In this document: in pieces, positions 28,565 to 37,511 of the stretch
Layout: each line of letters starts with the position of its first letter
How positions within the stretch are numbered: position 1 is the stretch's first letter
Assembly (NCBI GenBank): GCA_963811805.1
Contig: CAWESU010000001.1
Location: 1,488,001 to 1,552,000, forward strand
Direction of reading: 5' to 3'
Length of the DNA: 64,000 bases
Origin: DAHUXN01 sp963811805
GTDB lineage: Bacteria; Acidobacteriota; Terriglobia; Acidiferrales; UBA7541
The notes under the pieces: model-generated
Seen by the model: only the letters and a program-made list of their open reading frames with translations
The model's database searches: none
What the model was told of the DNA's origin: nothing
Made by a program: the position numbers and the translations under genes

Positions 28565-29194
28565 ATGTTCTGCTCCGGTTGCGGAAGGGCAATACCTGAG
28601 GGTTCCGCGTTCTGCTCACTGTGCGGCCGGCCGAGTGTTGCCGCGGCCTCTCCCGGCGCTCCTGTCAGCGTCGCCGCGCCGCCTGCTTACATTCCTCCCG
28701 CGCCGGTCGTTCCCGTCGCTTCCGGCCTGGTTTACGCCGGATTCTGGCTGCGCTTCGTTGCCTACGTCATCGATAGCCTGATCTTGAGCGTCGTCGTTGG
28801 CCTGATCATTTTGATTCTGATCTTCACCACGGGTCTCGCCGCATTCCTCCGCAATTTGCCCGAGAATCCAAATCCTGGCCTGTTTTTCCAGGGGACGTTC
28901 TTTGTGGCTTTGCTCCTTCTGTGCGTCGGTGCGTTCGCGGGCGTTTGGCTTTACTACGCTTGTATGGAAAGCTCGCGCTATCAGGGCACCCTCGGCAAAA
29001 TGGCCCTGGGGCTGATCGTCACCGATATGCAGTGCCGGCCCGTCTCCTTTGCCCGCGCCAGCGGACGCTTCTTCGCCAAGTTGATCACCGGCCTGATTCC
29101 GTTTTTCATTGGTTACATCATGGCGGGTTTTACGGCGAAGAAGCAGGCATTACACGACATGATTGCCAGCTGCCTGGTCCTGCGGAAAATCTGA
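28565..29194 (+). CDS. Zinc-ribbon and RDD-domain membrane protein (copy 2)
   Basis: 209 residues with the same plan as the preceding gene: zinc ribbon CSGCG-x10-CSLCG at 3-21, shorter Pro/Ala linker, and RDD domain starting VYAGFWLRFVAYVIDSLI and ending TAKKQALHDMIASCLVLRKI. The C-terminal dozen residues are almost identical to copy 1. GAGGAGG is six bases before the ATG, 42 bases after copy 1. Both are probably one transcript; heteromeric assembly of the two proteins is plausible but not shown. Confidence 0.85.
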   Translation: MFCSGCGRAIPEGSAFCSLCGRPSVAAASPGAPVSVAAPPAYIPPAPVVPVASGLVYAGFWLRFVAYVIDSLILSVVVGLIILILIFTTGLAAFLRNLPENPNPGLFFQGTFFVALLLLCVGAFAGVWLYYACMESSRYQGTLGKMALGLIVTDMQCRPVSFARASGRFFAKLITGLIPFFIGYIMAGFTAKKQALHDMIASCLVLRKI

Positions 29195-29223
29195 AGGTCA
29201 ACTCAAAACAAAATCGGGCGCGC

Positions 29224-30339
29224 TCACACGCCCCAGCCGTATTTCTCTGTCTCCATCGCCATTTCCGCCAGCGCGGAGCGAATCTGCGCCGCCATCTCCG
29301 AGCAGCCGATCGTCCGCGAACCACCCCTCGCAATATCCGGCGTGCGAAACCCCGCAGCCAGCGCGTGCTCAACAGCCCTCTCCACCGCCGTCGCTTCGCG
29401 GGGCAAGCCGAAAGATTCTCGCAAGAGCATCGCCGCGCACAGGATTGCACCAATTGGGTTGGCGGAATTTTTTCCCGCAAGCTGCGGCGCGGAGCCATGA
29501 ATCGGTTCATACAGCGCCGTACCGTTGCCCAGGCTCATCGACGGAATCAAGCCGATCGAGCCGGCCAGCGCCGCGGCCTCGTCGCTCAGAATGTCGCCGA
29601 ACATGTTGGAAGTTAGCATCACGTCGAATTGCGCGGGGCGAAGCACCAGTTGCAGCGCCGCGTTATCCACGTACAGTGAATCGAGTTTCACTTCGGGAAA
29701 CCCTTTCGCGATGCGTTCCACCGTTCTGCGCCACAGCCCCGAGCTTGCGAGTACGTTGGCCTTGTCAATGCTGGTTAGCCGCTTGCTTCGCGCCGCCGCG
29801 CGCCGGAAGGCATACAGCGCCACGCGCTCGATCTCCTTCGCGGAATAAATTTCCATGTCCGACGCGAATTCTTCGTCGCTCGACCCGCTGTTCTGCCGCG
29901 GCCCAAAATAAATCCCTCCCGCAAGCTCGCGCACAATCTCCATATCGATGGTTTCATCGTCGTTCAGCCGCACCGGGCAAATCGCGCGCAGCGGCCCCAG
30001 CAGCTTCACCGGCCGCACGTTGATATAAAGCCCAAGCTCCTTGCGCACCCCCAGCAAACCCGCTTCGGGGCGCCGGTTCAGCGGCTGCGAATCCCATTTC
30101 GCGCCGCCCACCGCGCCCAGCAGCACAGCGTCGGCTTTGCGGCACGCCTCCAGCGTTTCCGCCGGGAGCGGTTCGCCGCATCGGTCGATGGCGATGCCGC
30201 CGAACGGAAGCTCGATGAAGTCGAAGCGATGCCCGAGCGCGCTGGCGCACTCCTCCAGGATCGAAACCGCCGCGCGCGTCACTTCCGGCCCGATTCCGTC
30301 TCCCGCAAGAACCGCGATTGTCTTCTGCACTCGACTCAC
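29224..30339 (-). CDS. leuB: 3-isopropylmalate dehydrogenase
   Basis: 371 residues from GTG at 30339, one base overlapping the stop of leuA; the start fits the family N-terminus IAVLAGDGIGPEV. The beta-decarboxylating dehydrogenase motifs are present: LLGAVGGAKWD, RPVKLLGPLRA, ELAGGIYFG and the signature NMFGDILSDEAAALAGSIGLIPS. It oxidises and decarboxylates 3-isopropylmalate in leucine synthesis with NAD. Forms an operon with the upstream synthase; leuC and leuD are not in the window. Confidence 0.95.
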   Translation of the reverse strand: MSRVQKTIAVLAGDGIGPEVTRAAVSILEECASALGHRFDFIELPFGGIAIDRCGEPLPAETLEACRKADAVLLGAVGGAKWDSQPLNRRPEAGLLGVRKELGLYINVRPVKLLGPLRAICPVRLNDDETIDMEIVRELAGGIYFGPRQNSGSSDEEFASDMEIYSAKEIERVALYAFRRAAARSKRLTSIDKANVLASSGLWRRTVERIAKGFPEVKLDSLYVDNAALQLVLRPAQFDVMLTSNMFGDILSDEAAALAGSIGLIPSMSLGNGTALYEPIHGSAPQLAGKNSANPIGAILCAAMLLRESFGLPREATAVERAVEHALAAGFRTPDIARGGSRTIGCSEMAAQIRSALAEMAMETEKYGWGV

Positions 30340-31544
30340 TATGCTTCCCCCCTCGCCAGGGCCGCGTCCACATTCGTCTCCGCGTGCCGGTTCTGCCGCC
30401 GCGCCTGATGAATCAACGTCAGCAGGTCGCGATCCGTGATTTCCTTGGCCGCGTCGGCCAGCTCCATAGCTGCACGATAGCACTGCGCGAGCTCCGCGTC
30501 GCTCACCGTGTAGCCCAGTTCCGTGAACCGCGTGCGCAGCGCGTTGCGCCCCGAATGTTTTCCCACTACCAGCCGCCGCGCCGGAACTCCCACCGCTTCC
30601 GGCCGTATAATCTCATACGTCAGCGGGTTCTTCAGAATCCCATCCTGGTGAATCCCCGCCTCGTGCGCAAACGCGTTCGCGCCCACCACCGCTTTATTCG
30701 GCGGCACGGAGATGCCCGTCACATCGCAAAGCGCCCGGCTCGCGGAATAAATTTCCTCCAGCCGAATATTCGTCCTCACGCCAAAAAAGCTCTGCCGCAC
30801 CGCCAACGCCACGGCCAGCTCTTCCAAGGAAGCGTTGCCCGCGCGTTCGCCGATGCCGTTGATCGTACACTCCACCTGCCGCGCGCCCGCGCGAACCGCA
30901 GCCAGCGAATTCGCCACGGCCAGCCCTAAATCATTGTGGCAGTGCGCGCTCAGGATGATTTCCTCGCTTCGCCCCAGGTGGCTGCGCACCCGGTGGAACA
31001 TCGCACCATATTCCTCCGGCGTGCTGAACCCGACCGTGTCCGGCAAGTTGAGAATCGTCGCGCCCGCCTCGGCCGCCGTTTCCATCACTTCAAGCAGAAA
31101 GCGGATATCGCTGCGGCTCGCATCTTCCGCGGAAAATTCCACCTCCGCACAGCGCTCTTTGCCGTGCCGCACCCAGCGGCCAATCGCCTCGATCGCCTCG
31201 CGCCGCGTCATGCGCAGTTTGGCTTGCAGGTGAAGATCGGAAGTCGCCAGAAACACGTGCAGCCGCGGCATCGCCGCAGGCTCCAGGGCTGTCAGTGCCG
31301 CTTCTACGTCTTCGCGCCGCGCCCGCGCCAGAGCCGCGACCCGCGTGCCGCGAATCGCTGCGGCCACCGCGCGGACCGCCTCCAGCTCGCCCGCCGACGC
31401 CACCGGAAAGCCCGCCTCAATCACGTCCACGCCAAGCGCTTCGAGCTTGCTCGCCAGGGCGAGCTTCTCTTCGCGCGTCATCGAAAAGCCCGGCGACTGC
31501 TCGCCGTCACGCAGCGTTGTATCGAAGAACCGAACGGTGTCCAT
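30339..31544 (-). CDS. leuA: 2-isopropylmalate synthase without the allosteric domain
   Basis: 401 residues. TIM-barrel DRE metallolyase: TLRDGEQSPG at 10-19, metal-binding HCHNDLGLA near 205, NGIGERAGN near 240, and communication-domain motif GKHSGRNAL near 330. It condenses acetyl-CoA with 2-oxoisovalerate (or another 2-oxo acid) in the first leucine step. Typical LeuA proteins have about 500-520 residues with a C-terminal leucine-binding regulatory domain; that domain is missing, so feedback control is probably lost or exerted otherwise. Homocitrate or citramalate synthase activity cannot be excluded from sequence, but the coupling to leuB favours leucine synthesis. Confidence 0.88.
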   Translation of the reverse strand: MDTVRFFDTTLRDGEQSPGFSMTREEKLALASKLEALGVDVIEAGFPVASAGELEAVRAVAAAIRGTRVAALARARREDVEAALTALEPAAMPRLHVFLATSDLHLQAKLRMTRREAIEAIGRWVRHGKERCAEVEFSAEDASRSDIRFLLEVMETAAEAGATILNLPDTVGFSTPEEYGAMFHRVRSHLGRSEEIILSAHCHNDLGLAVANSLAAVRAGARQVECTINGIGERAGNASLEELAVALAVRQSFFGVRTNIRLEEIYSASRALCDVTGISVPPNKAVVGANAFAHEAGIHQDGILKNPLTYEIIRPEAVGVPARRLVVGKHSGRNALRTRFTELGYTVSDAELAQCYRAAMELADAAKEITDRDLLTLIHQARRQNRHAETNVDAALARGEA

Positions 31545-31619
31545 AGGCCCCCCTGTCGTACGCCAATCCAGTAGAGCGCCGAAGGAAGCATTCGTCCAAT
31601 TTATAATGTTTCTATATAC

Positions 31620-31636
31620 TATAAGGCTGTCTTATA
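31620..31636. promoter_or_regulatory. LysR-type operator (T-N11-A palindrome)
   Basis: TATAAG-GCTGT-CTTATA, a perfect 6+5+6 inverted repeat containing the T-N11-A core of LysR boxes. It lies 25 bases before the LysR start and 76 bases before leuA, in the shared divergent promoter region, with a further A/T-rich TTATAATG tract beside it. Confidence 0.8.
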
Positions 31637-31660
31637 ACCGCTTTGCAGAGGAGGTGGCAC

Positions 31661-32581
31661 GTGGACCTCGGCTCTTTGCAGGTTTTTCTCACCGTCGCGC
31701 GCGAGCGCAGTTTTTCCCGCGCTGCCGAAAGACTCTACCGCACCCAGCCGGCCGTAAGCATCGCTGTGCGCAAGCTCGAAGAGTGGGTCGGCCAGCCGCT
31801 TCTGGTGCGCGGCACCGGCGCCGGCAAGCTCACCGAAGCGGGTGCGCTCCTGGTGGAATATGCCGAGCGCATGCTCAATCTCCGCGCCGAAGCGCGACGC
31901 AGCCTCGAAGACCTGGCCGGCCTGCGCCGCGGCCGCCTCTCCCTCGGCGTCAATGAAAGCTCCATTCATGCTCTGCTTCCCGCCCTCGCGCGCTTCCGTC
32001 GCAAATATCCCAAAATCGAAATCGCCATCCATCGCGTCTATTCGCGCGACATCCCGCGCGAAATCTTGAACTATCGCCTCGATTTGGGCGTGGCCTCCTA
32101 TCGTCCGCCCGATGAGGCCCTCGCATCCGTGGAATTTCTCCGCGACGACCTCGCCTTCGTCGTGCACCCGCGCCACCGCCTGGCTCGCCATCGCAGCGTT
32201 TCGATTCATGAACTCGCCCGTGAGGATTTCGTCGCCCATATCGTCGCTTCGCCGTACCGCCAGCGCGTCATCCAGCTCTTCGCCAAGCATCGCGTGCCGC
32301 TGCGCATTGGGGTCGAACTTCCTACCATCGAAAGCATCAAGCGTTTCGTGGAAATGGGCATGGGCGTTGCCATCGTTCCGCGCATGTGTGTGCAAATGGA
32401 GGTCGAAAGTGGCGAACTGGCCGAGGTGCGCGTGCGCGAGATGCGCCTGCGGCGCGATCTCTTTTTGATCTTCCGGCGCGATCAGCCCCTCTCGCAGAGC
32501 GCGCAAGCCTTCATTCGCCTGCTGCGGCCCAAGGAGCCGTTGAGGCTCGCCGATGACCGCCGTCCGGCGAAGGCTTCGTAA
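31661..32581 (+). CDS. LysR-type transcriptional regulator
   Basis: 306 residues from GTG at 31661, with AGGAGGTGG seven bases upstream; the TTG at 31643 lies before the ribosome site and is rejected. N-terminal winged helix 1-60 (LQVFLTVARERSFSRAAERL, TQPAVSIAVRKLE) and a periplasmic-binding-like effector domain about 90-295. Transcribed away from leuA-leuB across a region with a clear LysR operator, so it probably regulates leucine synthesis and itself; the effector may be a pathway intermediate such as 2-isopropylmalate (inference). Confidence 0.93.
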   Translation: MDLGSLQVFLTVARERSFSRAAERLYRTQPAVSIAVRKLEEWVGQPLLVRGTGAGKLTEAGALLVEYAERMLNLRAEARRSLEDLAGLRRGRLSLGVNESSIHALLPALARFRRKYPKIEIAIHRVYSRDIPREILNYRLDLGVASYRPPDEALASVEFLRDDLAFVVHPRHRLARHRSVSIHELAREDFVAHIVASPYRQRVIQLFAKHRVPLRIGVELPTIESIKRFVEMGMGVAIVPRMCVQMEVESGELAEVRVREMRLRRDLFLIFRRDQPLSQSAQAFIRLLRPKEPLRLADDRRPAKAS

Positions 32582-32595
32582 CGGTATAGCAAGCT

Positions 32596-33687
32596 TCAGC
32601 CTGCGATTTCGTCCAGCGCTTTGCCCAGCCGCTTCAACCCTTCCTCGAGCAGCTCCGTTCTCCCGCCAATCCCGATGCGGAAGTGGTTCGGCATCTCGAA
32701 AAACCGCCCGGGCACGACCGAAGTTTCGTATTTCTCGCGCAGCAGCTGGCAAAGCGCATCCACTTTTCCGGAGGCCATTTGGGGAAACGCGGTCGTTCCG
32801 GCGTCCGCGCGAATGGCCATCAAATCCTTGCGCGACGCGATGAATTTCTGCAGGATAGGCCGGTTCGTTTGCAGCCGCGTGCGCGCGTACTCTTCGATTT
32901 CCTCCAAATGATCGAGCGCGATCACACTCAGCAGCTCCGCCACGTGCGCCGGAATCACTCCGTAGAGGTCGTTGATGCGCCACATGCGCTCGGCCAGCGG
33001 CGGCGGCGCCAGCACCCATCCGCATCGCAGCCCCGATAACCCGAAGGCTTTGGTCAGGCTGCTGGTGACAACAAAATTGCCTCCCAAATGAAACGCCGAG
33101 CGCGTCTGCGCATCAAAGCAAGCCTCCAGATAAACTTCATCCACCAAGACCTGCGCACTCCGGCTCTGCGCGATCTCTCCGATTGACCGTAGCCGGTCAT
33201 CCGGCGTGCGCGCGCCGCTCGGATTGTGCAAGTTCGTAATGACCACCAGTCGCGTCCGCGGTGTTATCTGCCGCTCGACTTCGCGCGGGTCCACTTGAAA
33301 TCCATCTTCGAATCGCCTCGGAAATCGCCGAACGTTTGCGCCCAGATATTCCGCCACGGTGAGCAGCGGCTCGTAAGTGGGCTCCTCGATCAGCACTTCG
33401 TCGCCGCGCTCGAGTAGCGCAGCCATGGCCAGGTGATTCGCCATCGAAGTTCCATTCGCGGCCACCACGCATTCCGGCCCCACTCCGCTTCTGCGCGCCA
33501 GCCGCTCCTGCAGCGGCGGATAGCCGTAGCTTCCGCCCACCGAAATTTCCAGATCCTCGACCTTCACCGGCAGCTTCGCCAGCGGATACCCGTCGAGCCC
33601 GCTCGTTGCCAAGTTGTACTTCGCCGCCGAGCGCAACTTGGCCCACTCCAAATACGCTGACCGAATTTCCCTGCGTGAACTCGTCAC
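32596..33687 (-). CDS. PLP-dependent aminotransferase (class I/II)
   Basis: 363 residues from GTG at 33687, which overlaps the permease stop (GTGA) and has AAGGAG upstream; an ATG at 33723 would add 12 residues. Fold-type I markers: N155 in NLHNPSG, D183 and Y186 in LVDEVYLE, PLP lysine K213 in SSLTKAFGLSG, and R221 for the phosphate; a substrate-carboxylate arginine in FRIGIGGR near the end. Cytoplasmic. The substrate is not obvious; being co-translated with an amino-acid permease suggests a role in uptake and use of an amino acid. Confidence 0.9.
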   Translation of the reverse strand: MTSSRREIRSAYLEWAKLRSAAKYNLATSGLDGYPLAKLPVKVEDLEISVGGSYGYPPLQERLARRSGVGPECVVAANGTSMANHLAMAALLERGDEVLIEEPTYEPLLTVAEYLGANVRRFPRRFEDGFQVDPREVERQITPRTRLVVITNLHNPSGARTPDDRLRSIGEIAQSRSAQVLVDEVYLEACFDAQTRSAFHLGGNFVVTSSLTKAFGLSGLRCGWVLAPPPLAERMWRINDLYGVIPAHVAELLSVIALDHLEEIEEYARTRLQTNRPILQKFIASRKDLMAIRADAGTTAFPQMASGKVDALCQLLREKYETSVVPGRFFEMPNHFRIGIGGRTELLEEGLKRLGKALDEIAG

Positions 33688-35111
33688 CTCGCGCTGCTCC
33701 TTTTCTTTTTTTGCCAGCTCCACAAGAAATACACGGGGATCCCCGCAAACAGAATCCCGAATCCAACCGCCGTGTTATGCGGGTATTTGAAAATCGTGTT
33801 AATCACCACCAGCCAGCATACCGCCACAAACACAAATGTCGTCACCGGGTGTCCCGGCATGCGCGCCAGGCCGCTGCCCTCGGTTGCCTCTTGCGCCGCC
33901 TTACCCGTCCGCCGAAAAACGAAAATGCACGTCGCCGTCAGCCCGAAAAATAAAAAATCCATCGAGACCACATAGCTCAGAATCTGGTCGTAACGTCCCG
34001 AGAGCGCGATGATGCTGGCCGCGACTCCTTGCAGCGCAATGGCCACCACCGGAACGCGGTGCCGCGGATCTAGCCATCCCACGGAGCGGAAAAAAAGTCC
34101 ATCCTCGGCCATCGCGAAATATACGCGCGGTGCGGTCAATATGGACTGGCTCAAAAATCCCAGCGCGGAAATCGTAATGCCCACGGCGATCAGCGCCGCG
34201 CCTTTCGAGCCCAGCGCCGCGCGCATCACCGCCGACGCCGGCGTCATGGTTCCTGCGAGCCCCGCTGGCCCGAGGATGTAAACGCAAACAAAATTCACCG
34301 ACAGATACAGCAGAATCACGCCCACCACGCCAATCACCAGCGCCCGCGGCAAATTCTTGCGCGGCTCGCGAATCTCTTCGGCCACGAAGTTCGCCGTTTG
34401 CCATCCGCCATAGGAAAAAAGCACTGGCACAAGCGCCGCGCCCATCGCCGTCAGCAAACCAAATGAAGCCGGCCGGTCCGTGAATCGATAGCGCTCCGTC
34501 GCTGCCGTACCACTGGGCGCGTGAAGCAGATGTGAGTGATGCGCCAGAAACGCGGCGCCGCAGAACACCAGCGCGGCAATCGCCACAATCTTCAGCACCA
34601 TCAGCGCGCTTTGCACCGTGCTGCCCGCGCGGACGCCCAGGCAGTTGATACCCGTCAGTATCCCCAGCGTCAGGGTCGCGATCAGGCCGGAGCTGATGTG
34701 CAGCGGCGTCAACTCCAAAAAATATTTCGCGAACGTCACCGCGACCACCGCCATTCCTCCGGTCTGAATCACCAGCAACAGCACCCAGCCGTACAGAAAC
34801 GCAATCGCGGGATGGTACGCTTCGCGCAAATACGCATACTGCCCGCCCACGCGCGGCATCGTCGCCGCCAGTTCCGCCCAGATGAACGCTCCTCCCAACG
34901 CGATCGCTCCGCCAATCACCCACGCGCCCAGAATCAGCGCCGGGGTGTGCACCTGTTGCGCCACCACGTACGGGTTGATGAAAATGCCCGCGCCCACGAT
35001 TCCGCCCATCACAATCATCGTCGCGTCGAAAAGCCCCAGCCGCGCCGCCAGCCCGGAAGCACTTGTTCGGCCAGTCGCCGGCGGCGTTGGTGTGTTATCG
35101 GGATTTTTCAT
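33684..35111 (-). CDS. APC-family amino-acid permease
   Basis: 475 residues with about 12 membrane helices. The first helix has the APC substrate-binding motif GGIVGAGIFINP (residues about 36-47) and the consensus around helix 6 (YGGWQTANFVAEEIREPRKN) is typical for LAT-type members such as SteT/serine-threonine exchangers. It imports or exchanges amino acids across the inner membrane. Its last four bases overlap the aminotransferase start, so the genes are translationally coupled. Confidence 0.93.
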   Translation of the reverse strand: MKNPDNTPTPPATGRTSASGLAARLGLFDATMIVMGGIVGAGIFINPYVVAQQVHTPALILGAWVIGGAIALGGAFIWAELAATMPRVGGQYAYLREAYHPAIAFLYGWVLLLVIQTGGMAVVAVTFAKYFLELTPLHISSGLIATLTLGILTGINCLGVRAGSTVQSALMVLKIVAIAALVFCGAAFLAHHSHLLHAPSGTAATERYRFTDRPASFGLLTAMGAALVPVLFSYGGWQTANFVAEEIREPRKNLPRALVIGVVGVILLYLSVNFVCVYILGPAGLAGTMTPASAVMRAALGSKGAALIAVGITISALGFLSQSILTAPRVYFAMAEDGLFFRSVGWLDPRHRVPVVAIALQGVAASIIALSGRYDQILSYVVSMDFLFFGLTATCIFVFRRTGKAAQEATEGSGLARMPGHPVTTFVFVAVCWLVVINTIFKYPHNTAVGFGILFAGIPVYFLWSWQKKKRSSAR

Positions 35112-35334
35112 TTAGCGTGAACCGCTTCGTGAGACTCGAATCGTTCGCTCGGCAAAATTCCGCGCTGACTCTATCACCGCTCGCGAAACCGGGTCACGCG
35201 ATTCCGCCATGCCACTCCGCAATCGCGGTGCCTCGAAATGCCGGACGAGCCATTGGTTACTGAATAGATACGCTCGCTCCGAAACTTTGATTGCATTCGC
35301 AGAAGCAAGGCATCATCCCGTAAAGGGGGCATCC

Positions 35335-35826
35335 ATGGCTTGGGACAAAGTATTGAACCGGGCAGCGTCTGCCCCGGCGAAAGACATCGCTGCGGAAGAA
35401 CCGGATTCAGTTACCTCGCTCGCGCATCTGAACCCGCCGGAAGCGAAGCGCGAAACCCGTCGCAGCAAGCGTGTTTACATTTCCATGCCTCTGCTTGTCA
35501 AATACCAGCGCGGCGGCCATCCCTACGAAGAGGAAACCATCACCGACGCCGTGAATGCGCATGGTTGCTTGCTGCGTCTGAAGGTGGCATTGGAACGCGG
35601 CCAGAAAATTACCATCGTCAATCTAAAGAGCGAGCAGGAAATGGAGTGCCGTGTTGCCTATGTTGGCCAGTCCGAGGCGGGAAAAACGCAGGTAGGAGTC
35701 GAATTCATGCGCCTGTCCGACTATTTCTGGCACATCGCTTTTCCGCCGGACGATTGGAATGCTGCCGATCGCAAGAGGCCGGCCCTTGGGCGCCCCGTCG
35801 CCGAAACGCCTTCGAAGCGTGCCTAG
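35335..35826 (+). CDS. PilZ-domain protein
   Basis: 163 residues from ATG at 35335, which has AAGGGGG five bases upstream; the longer frame adds 42 unlikely residues. An acidic N-terminal 40 residues precede a PilZ beta-barrel (about 42-145) with the RxxxR switch as RRSKR and the ending VGVEFM. The second c-di-GMP motif (D/N)xSxxG is degenerate: the expected place reads DAVNAHGCLL, without the serine. It may bind c-di-GMP weakly or act as an adaptor. Monocistronic. Confidence 0.82.
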   Translation: MAWDKVLNRAASAPAKDIAAEEPDSVTSLAHLNPPEAKRETRRSKRVYISMPLLVKYQRGGHPYEEETITDAVNAHGCLLRLKVALERGQKITIVNLKSEQEMECRVAYVGQSEAGKTQVGVEFMRLSDYFWHIAFPPDDWNAADRKRPALGRPVAETPSKRA

Positions 35827-35945
35827 TCTAGCGGTGCGGCACTTCGCTCCTCGCGCCGCCGCGCATTCTGCGGCTCTCGGCGCAGGCGTGTAACCTGCCT
35901 GTACCGCTTCCTGCTTGATCAGACGAATGTGGACTGGTTTTGCGC

Positions 35946-36179
35946 TTAAGCCACGCGGACGTACTGAGAGAGATCGTCCAACACGATGCTCCCCGGCTGC
36001 ATCGCCGTAACTGTCCCCAGCTTGTTTGGCCTGCTCATCATGTCGACTGCATCTGAGCCGCAGCTCCCACAGCGCCCGTGGCGGTCGAGGTCTGTCGGCA
36101 CCCGGCAGTCCGCGCACCACCAATTCCGGCTTACCCAAGTCTGTTCGATGACAACGTTTGTGTATGACATGGCTCCCAT
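35946..36179 (-). CDS. Small zinc-ribbon protein
   Basis: 77 residues, or 74 from the second ATG at 36170 which has GGGAG just before it. It contains a CxxC-x14-CxxC zinc ribbon (CADC and CGSC, residues about 22-42) and an aspartate-rich C-terminal part. No known family. Single gene with own intergenic regions on both sides; flanking sequence is lower in GC. Moderate confidence that it is expressed. Confidence 0.5.
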   Translation of the reverse strand: MGAMSYTNVVIEQTWVSRNWWCADCRVPTDLDRHGRCGSCGSDAVDMMSRPNKLGTVTAMQPGSIVLDDLSQYVRVA

Positions 36180-36383
36180 TCTGGGTCAGCTCCGCCAGAA
36201 GGTGAATAGGAGCCAAGTCACTTTTTTTAACGCGAAAATGGGGTACAGAAGTACTACAACCATAGCCCGCCGCCCCCAAGCTAAAACTCGCCCAGTTCAC
36301 TCGTATCGTACTCTTTCAATTGAAGTTACATTCGATCAGATCGATGGCGGCGTGGTTCTACTTCTCCTCTTGAGCCACCTCTC

Positions 36384-37094
36384 TCACCGAGGCGAGGTAC
36401 TAAGCAAGCTCTCGGCGCAAAGCGCCCCCTCTGGCGTTTCTTCGTGTTTGAAGTACACAAATACATCGCCGCGCCCCGCCGCTTCGGCCACCCTTGACCT
36501 GATTTGGGCCATCTCTTTTGGCGGGTATTTCTCCCTGCGCAATCGCAGGTAAGCGAATCCCGCGGTCTGCACCGTCGGCGTTTCCAGTTTTTCGCTCTCC
36601 GCCTGGCAGAGAGCCGCCTTCTTTGCGCGCAGCGCCGCGTACACCTCCTCGCAAAACCACGAAGCGTCCCGGAATTCGAACGCGCTGCGCAGCCCCGGCG
36701 GCAGCTCTTCGAGGAAGTCCTTCAGCATCCCCACATCGCATTTCAAGTTCGGTGGCAGCTGGAACAGCACCGGCCCTAGCTTCTTGGCGTCTTCCAGCGG
36801 CCGCAGCGATGAGAAAAATCGCGTCAGCCAATCCGCCGTGCCGCGCAGCCGCTTGATGTGTGTAATCATCTGGTGCGCCTTCAGCGCGAACTTGAAATCC
36901 GTCGGCGTGGCCGCGATCCAGCCCTCCAGCAGCTTTTCCGTGGGAAAGCGCCGGAACGTGTAGTTCACTTCCACCGAATTCAGCCGCGTCCCGTAGTAGC
37001 TGAGGAATTTCGCCGACGCCAGTTTCGCTGGATAAAAGTCCGGCTTCCAACTCGCATACGACCACCCGGAAGTGCCCGCGTAAACCTTCGCCAT
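36384..37094 (-). CDS. DUF72-family protein (YecE-like)
   Basis: 236 residues, the normal DUF72 size. It starts with the family signature YAGTSGWSYASWKPDFYP, followed by EVNYTFRRFP, FKFALKAHQMITH, FQLPPNL and EFRDASWF, a TIM-barrel fold with unknown substrate. Cytoplasmic. Found next to many different genes; here it is divergent from the FmdB-type protein by about 90 bases. No biochemical function is established for the family. Confidence 0.92.
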   Translation of the reverse strand: MAKVYAGTSGWSYASWKPDFYPAKLASAKFLSYYGTRLNSVEVNYTFRRFPTEKLLEGWIAATPTDFKFALKAHQMITHIKRLRGTADWLTRFFSSLRPLEDAKKLGPVLFQLPPNLKCDVGMLKDFLEELPPGLRSAFEFRDASWFCEEVYAALRAKKAALCQAESEKLETPTVQTAGFAYLRLRREKYPPKEMAQIRSRVAEAAGRGDVFVYFKHEETPEGALCAESLLSTSPR

Positions 37095-37185
37095 GCCCGC
37101 CAGTGTAACCGCAAAAGGCCGCCGGTGCGAAGCGCGGCATCCGGCCGGAACTCAGGTATAATCAGGAGTCGAAGGAAGGTTCATC

Positions 37186-37419
37186 ATGCCCATCTACGAA
37201 TACGTTTGCGACGAATGCAAATCGCGCTACGAGCGCATCGTCACCGCGAAAAACGGTAAGCCCGAATGCCCGAAGTGCGGCAGCCATCGCTCCACGATCC
37301 AGTTTTCGACCTTCGCCGCGCGCACCGGTAACGGCGGATCAGACTCCGCGTCGTCGAGCAGCTCCGCCGAGGCATCCTCCAGCTGCGGCTGCACTCCGCA
37401 CTCCTGCGGCTGCCACTAA
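37186..37419 (+). CDS. FmdB-family zinc-ribbon protein
   Basis: 77 residues. N-terminal MPIYEYVCDECKSRYE with CxxC, then CPKCGSH provides the second zinc pair at about residue 29-32; the C-terminal third is Ser/Gly-rich and ends in a cysteine/histidine cluster CGCTPHSCGCH that could bind another metal. FmdB-type proteins are small putative regulators of unknown mechanism. GAAGGAAGG upstream provides the ribosome site. Confidence 0.88.
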   Translation: MPIYEYVCDECKSRYERIVTAKNGKPECPKCGSHRSTIQFSTFAARTGNGGSDSASSSSSAEASSSCGCTPHSCGCH

Positions 37420-37511
37420 CCGTCAGCGCCTCTTTGCTTATCTGTTGCTCCTTAGGAAAACGCACCACGCACGTGCCTTGATTGTATTCTCTATATATGT
37501 AGACTTATCGC

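Noticed and set aside
31619..33025. 468-codon minus-strand open frame opposite LysR and overlapping the aminotransferase
   Set aside because: Antisense artefact; both sense genes carry complete family motifs.
33901..34923. 340-codon frame in the permease region
   Set aside because: Alternate-frame shadow of the APC permease, no ribosome site, Arg/Gly-rich composition.
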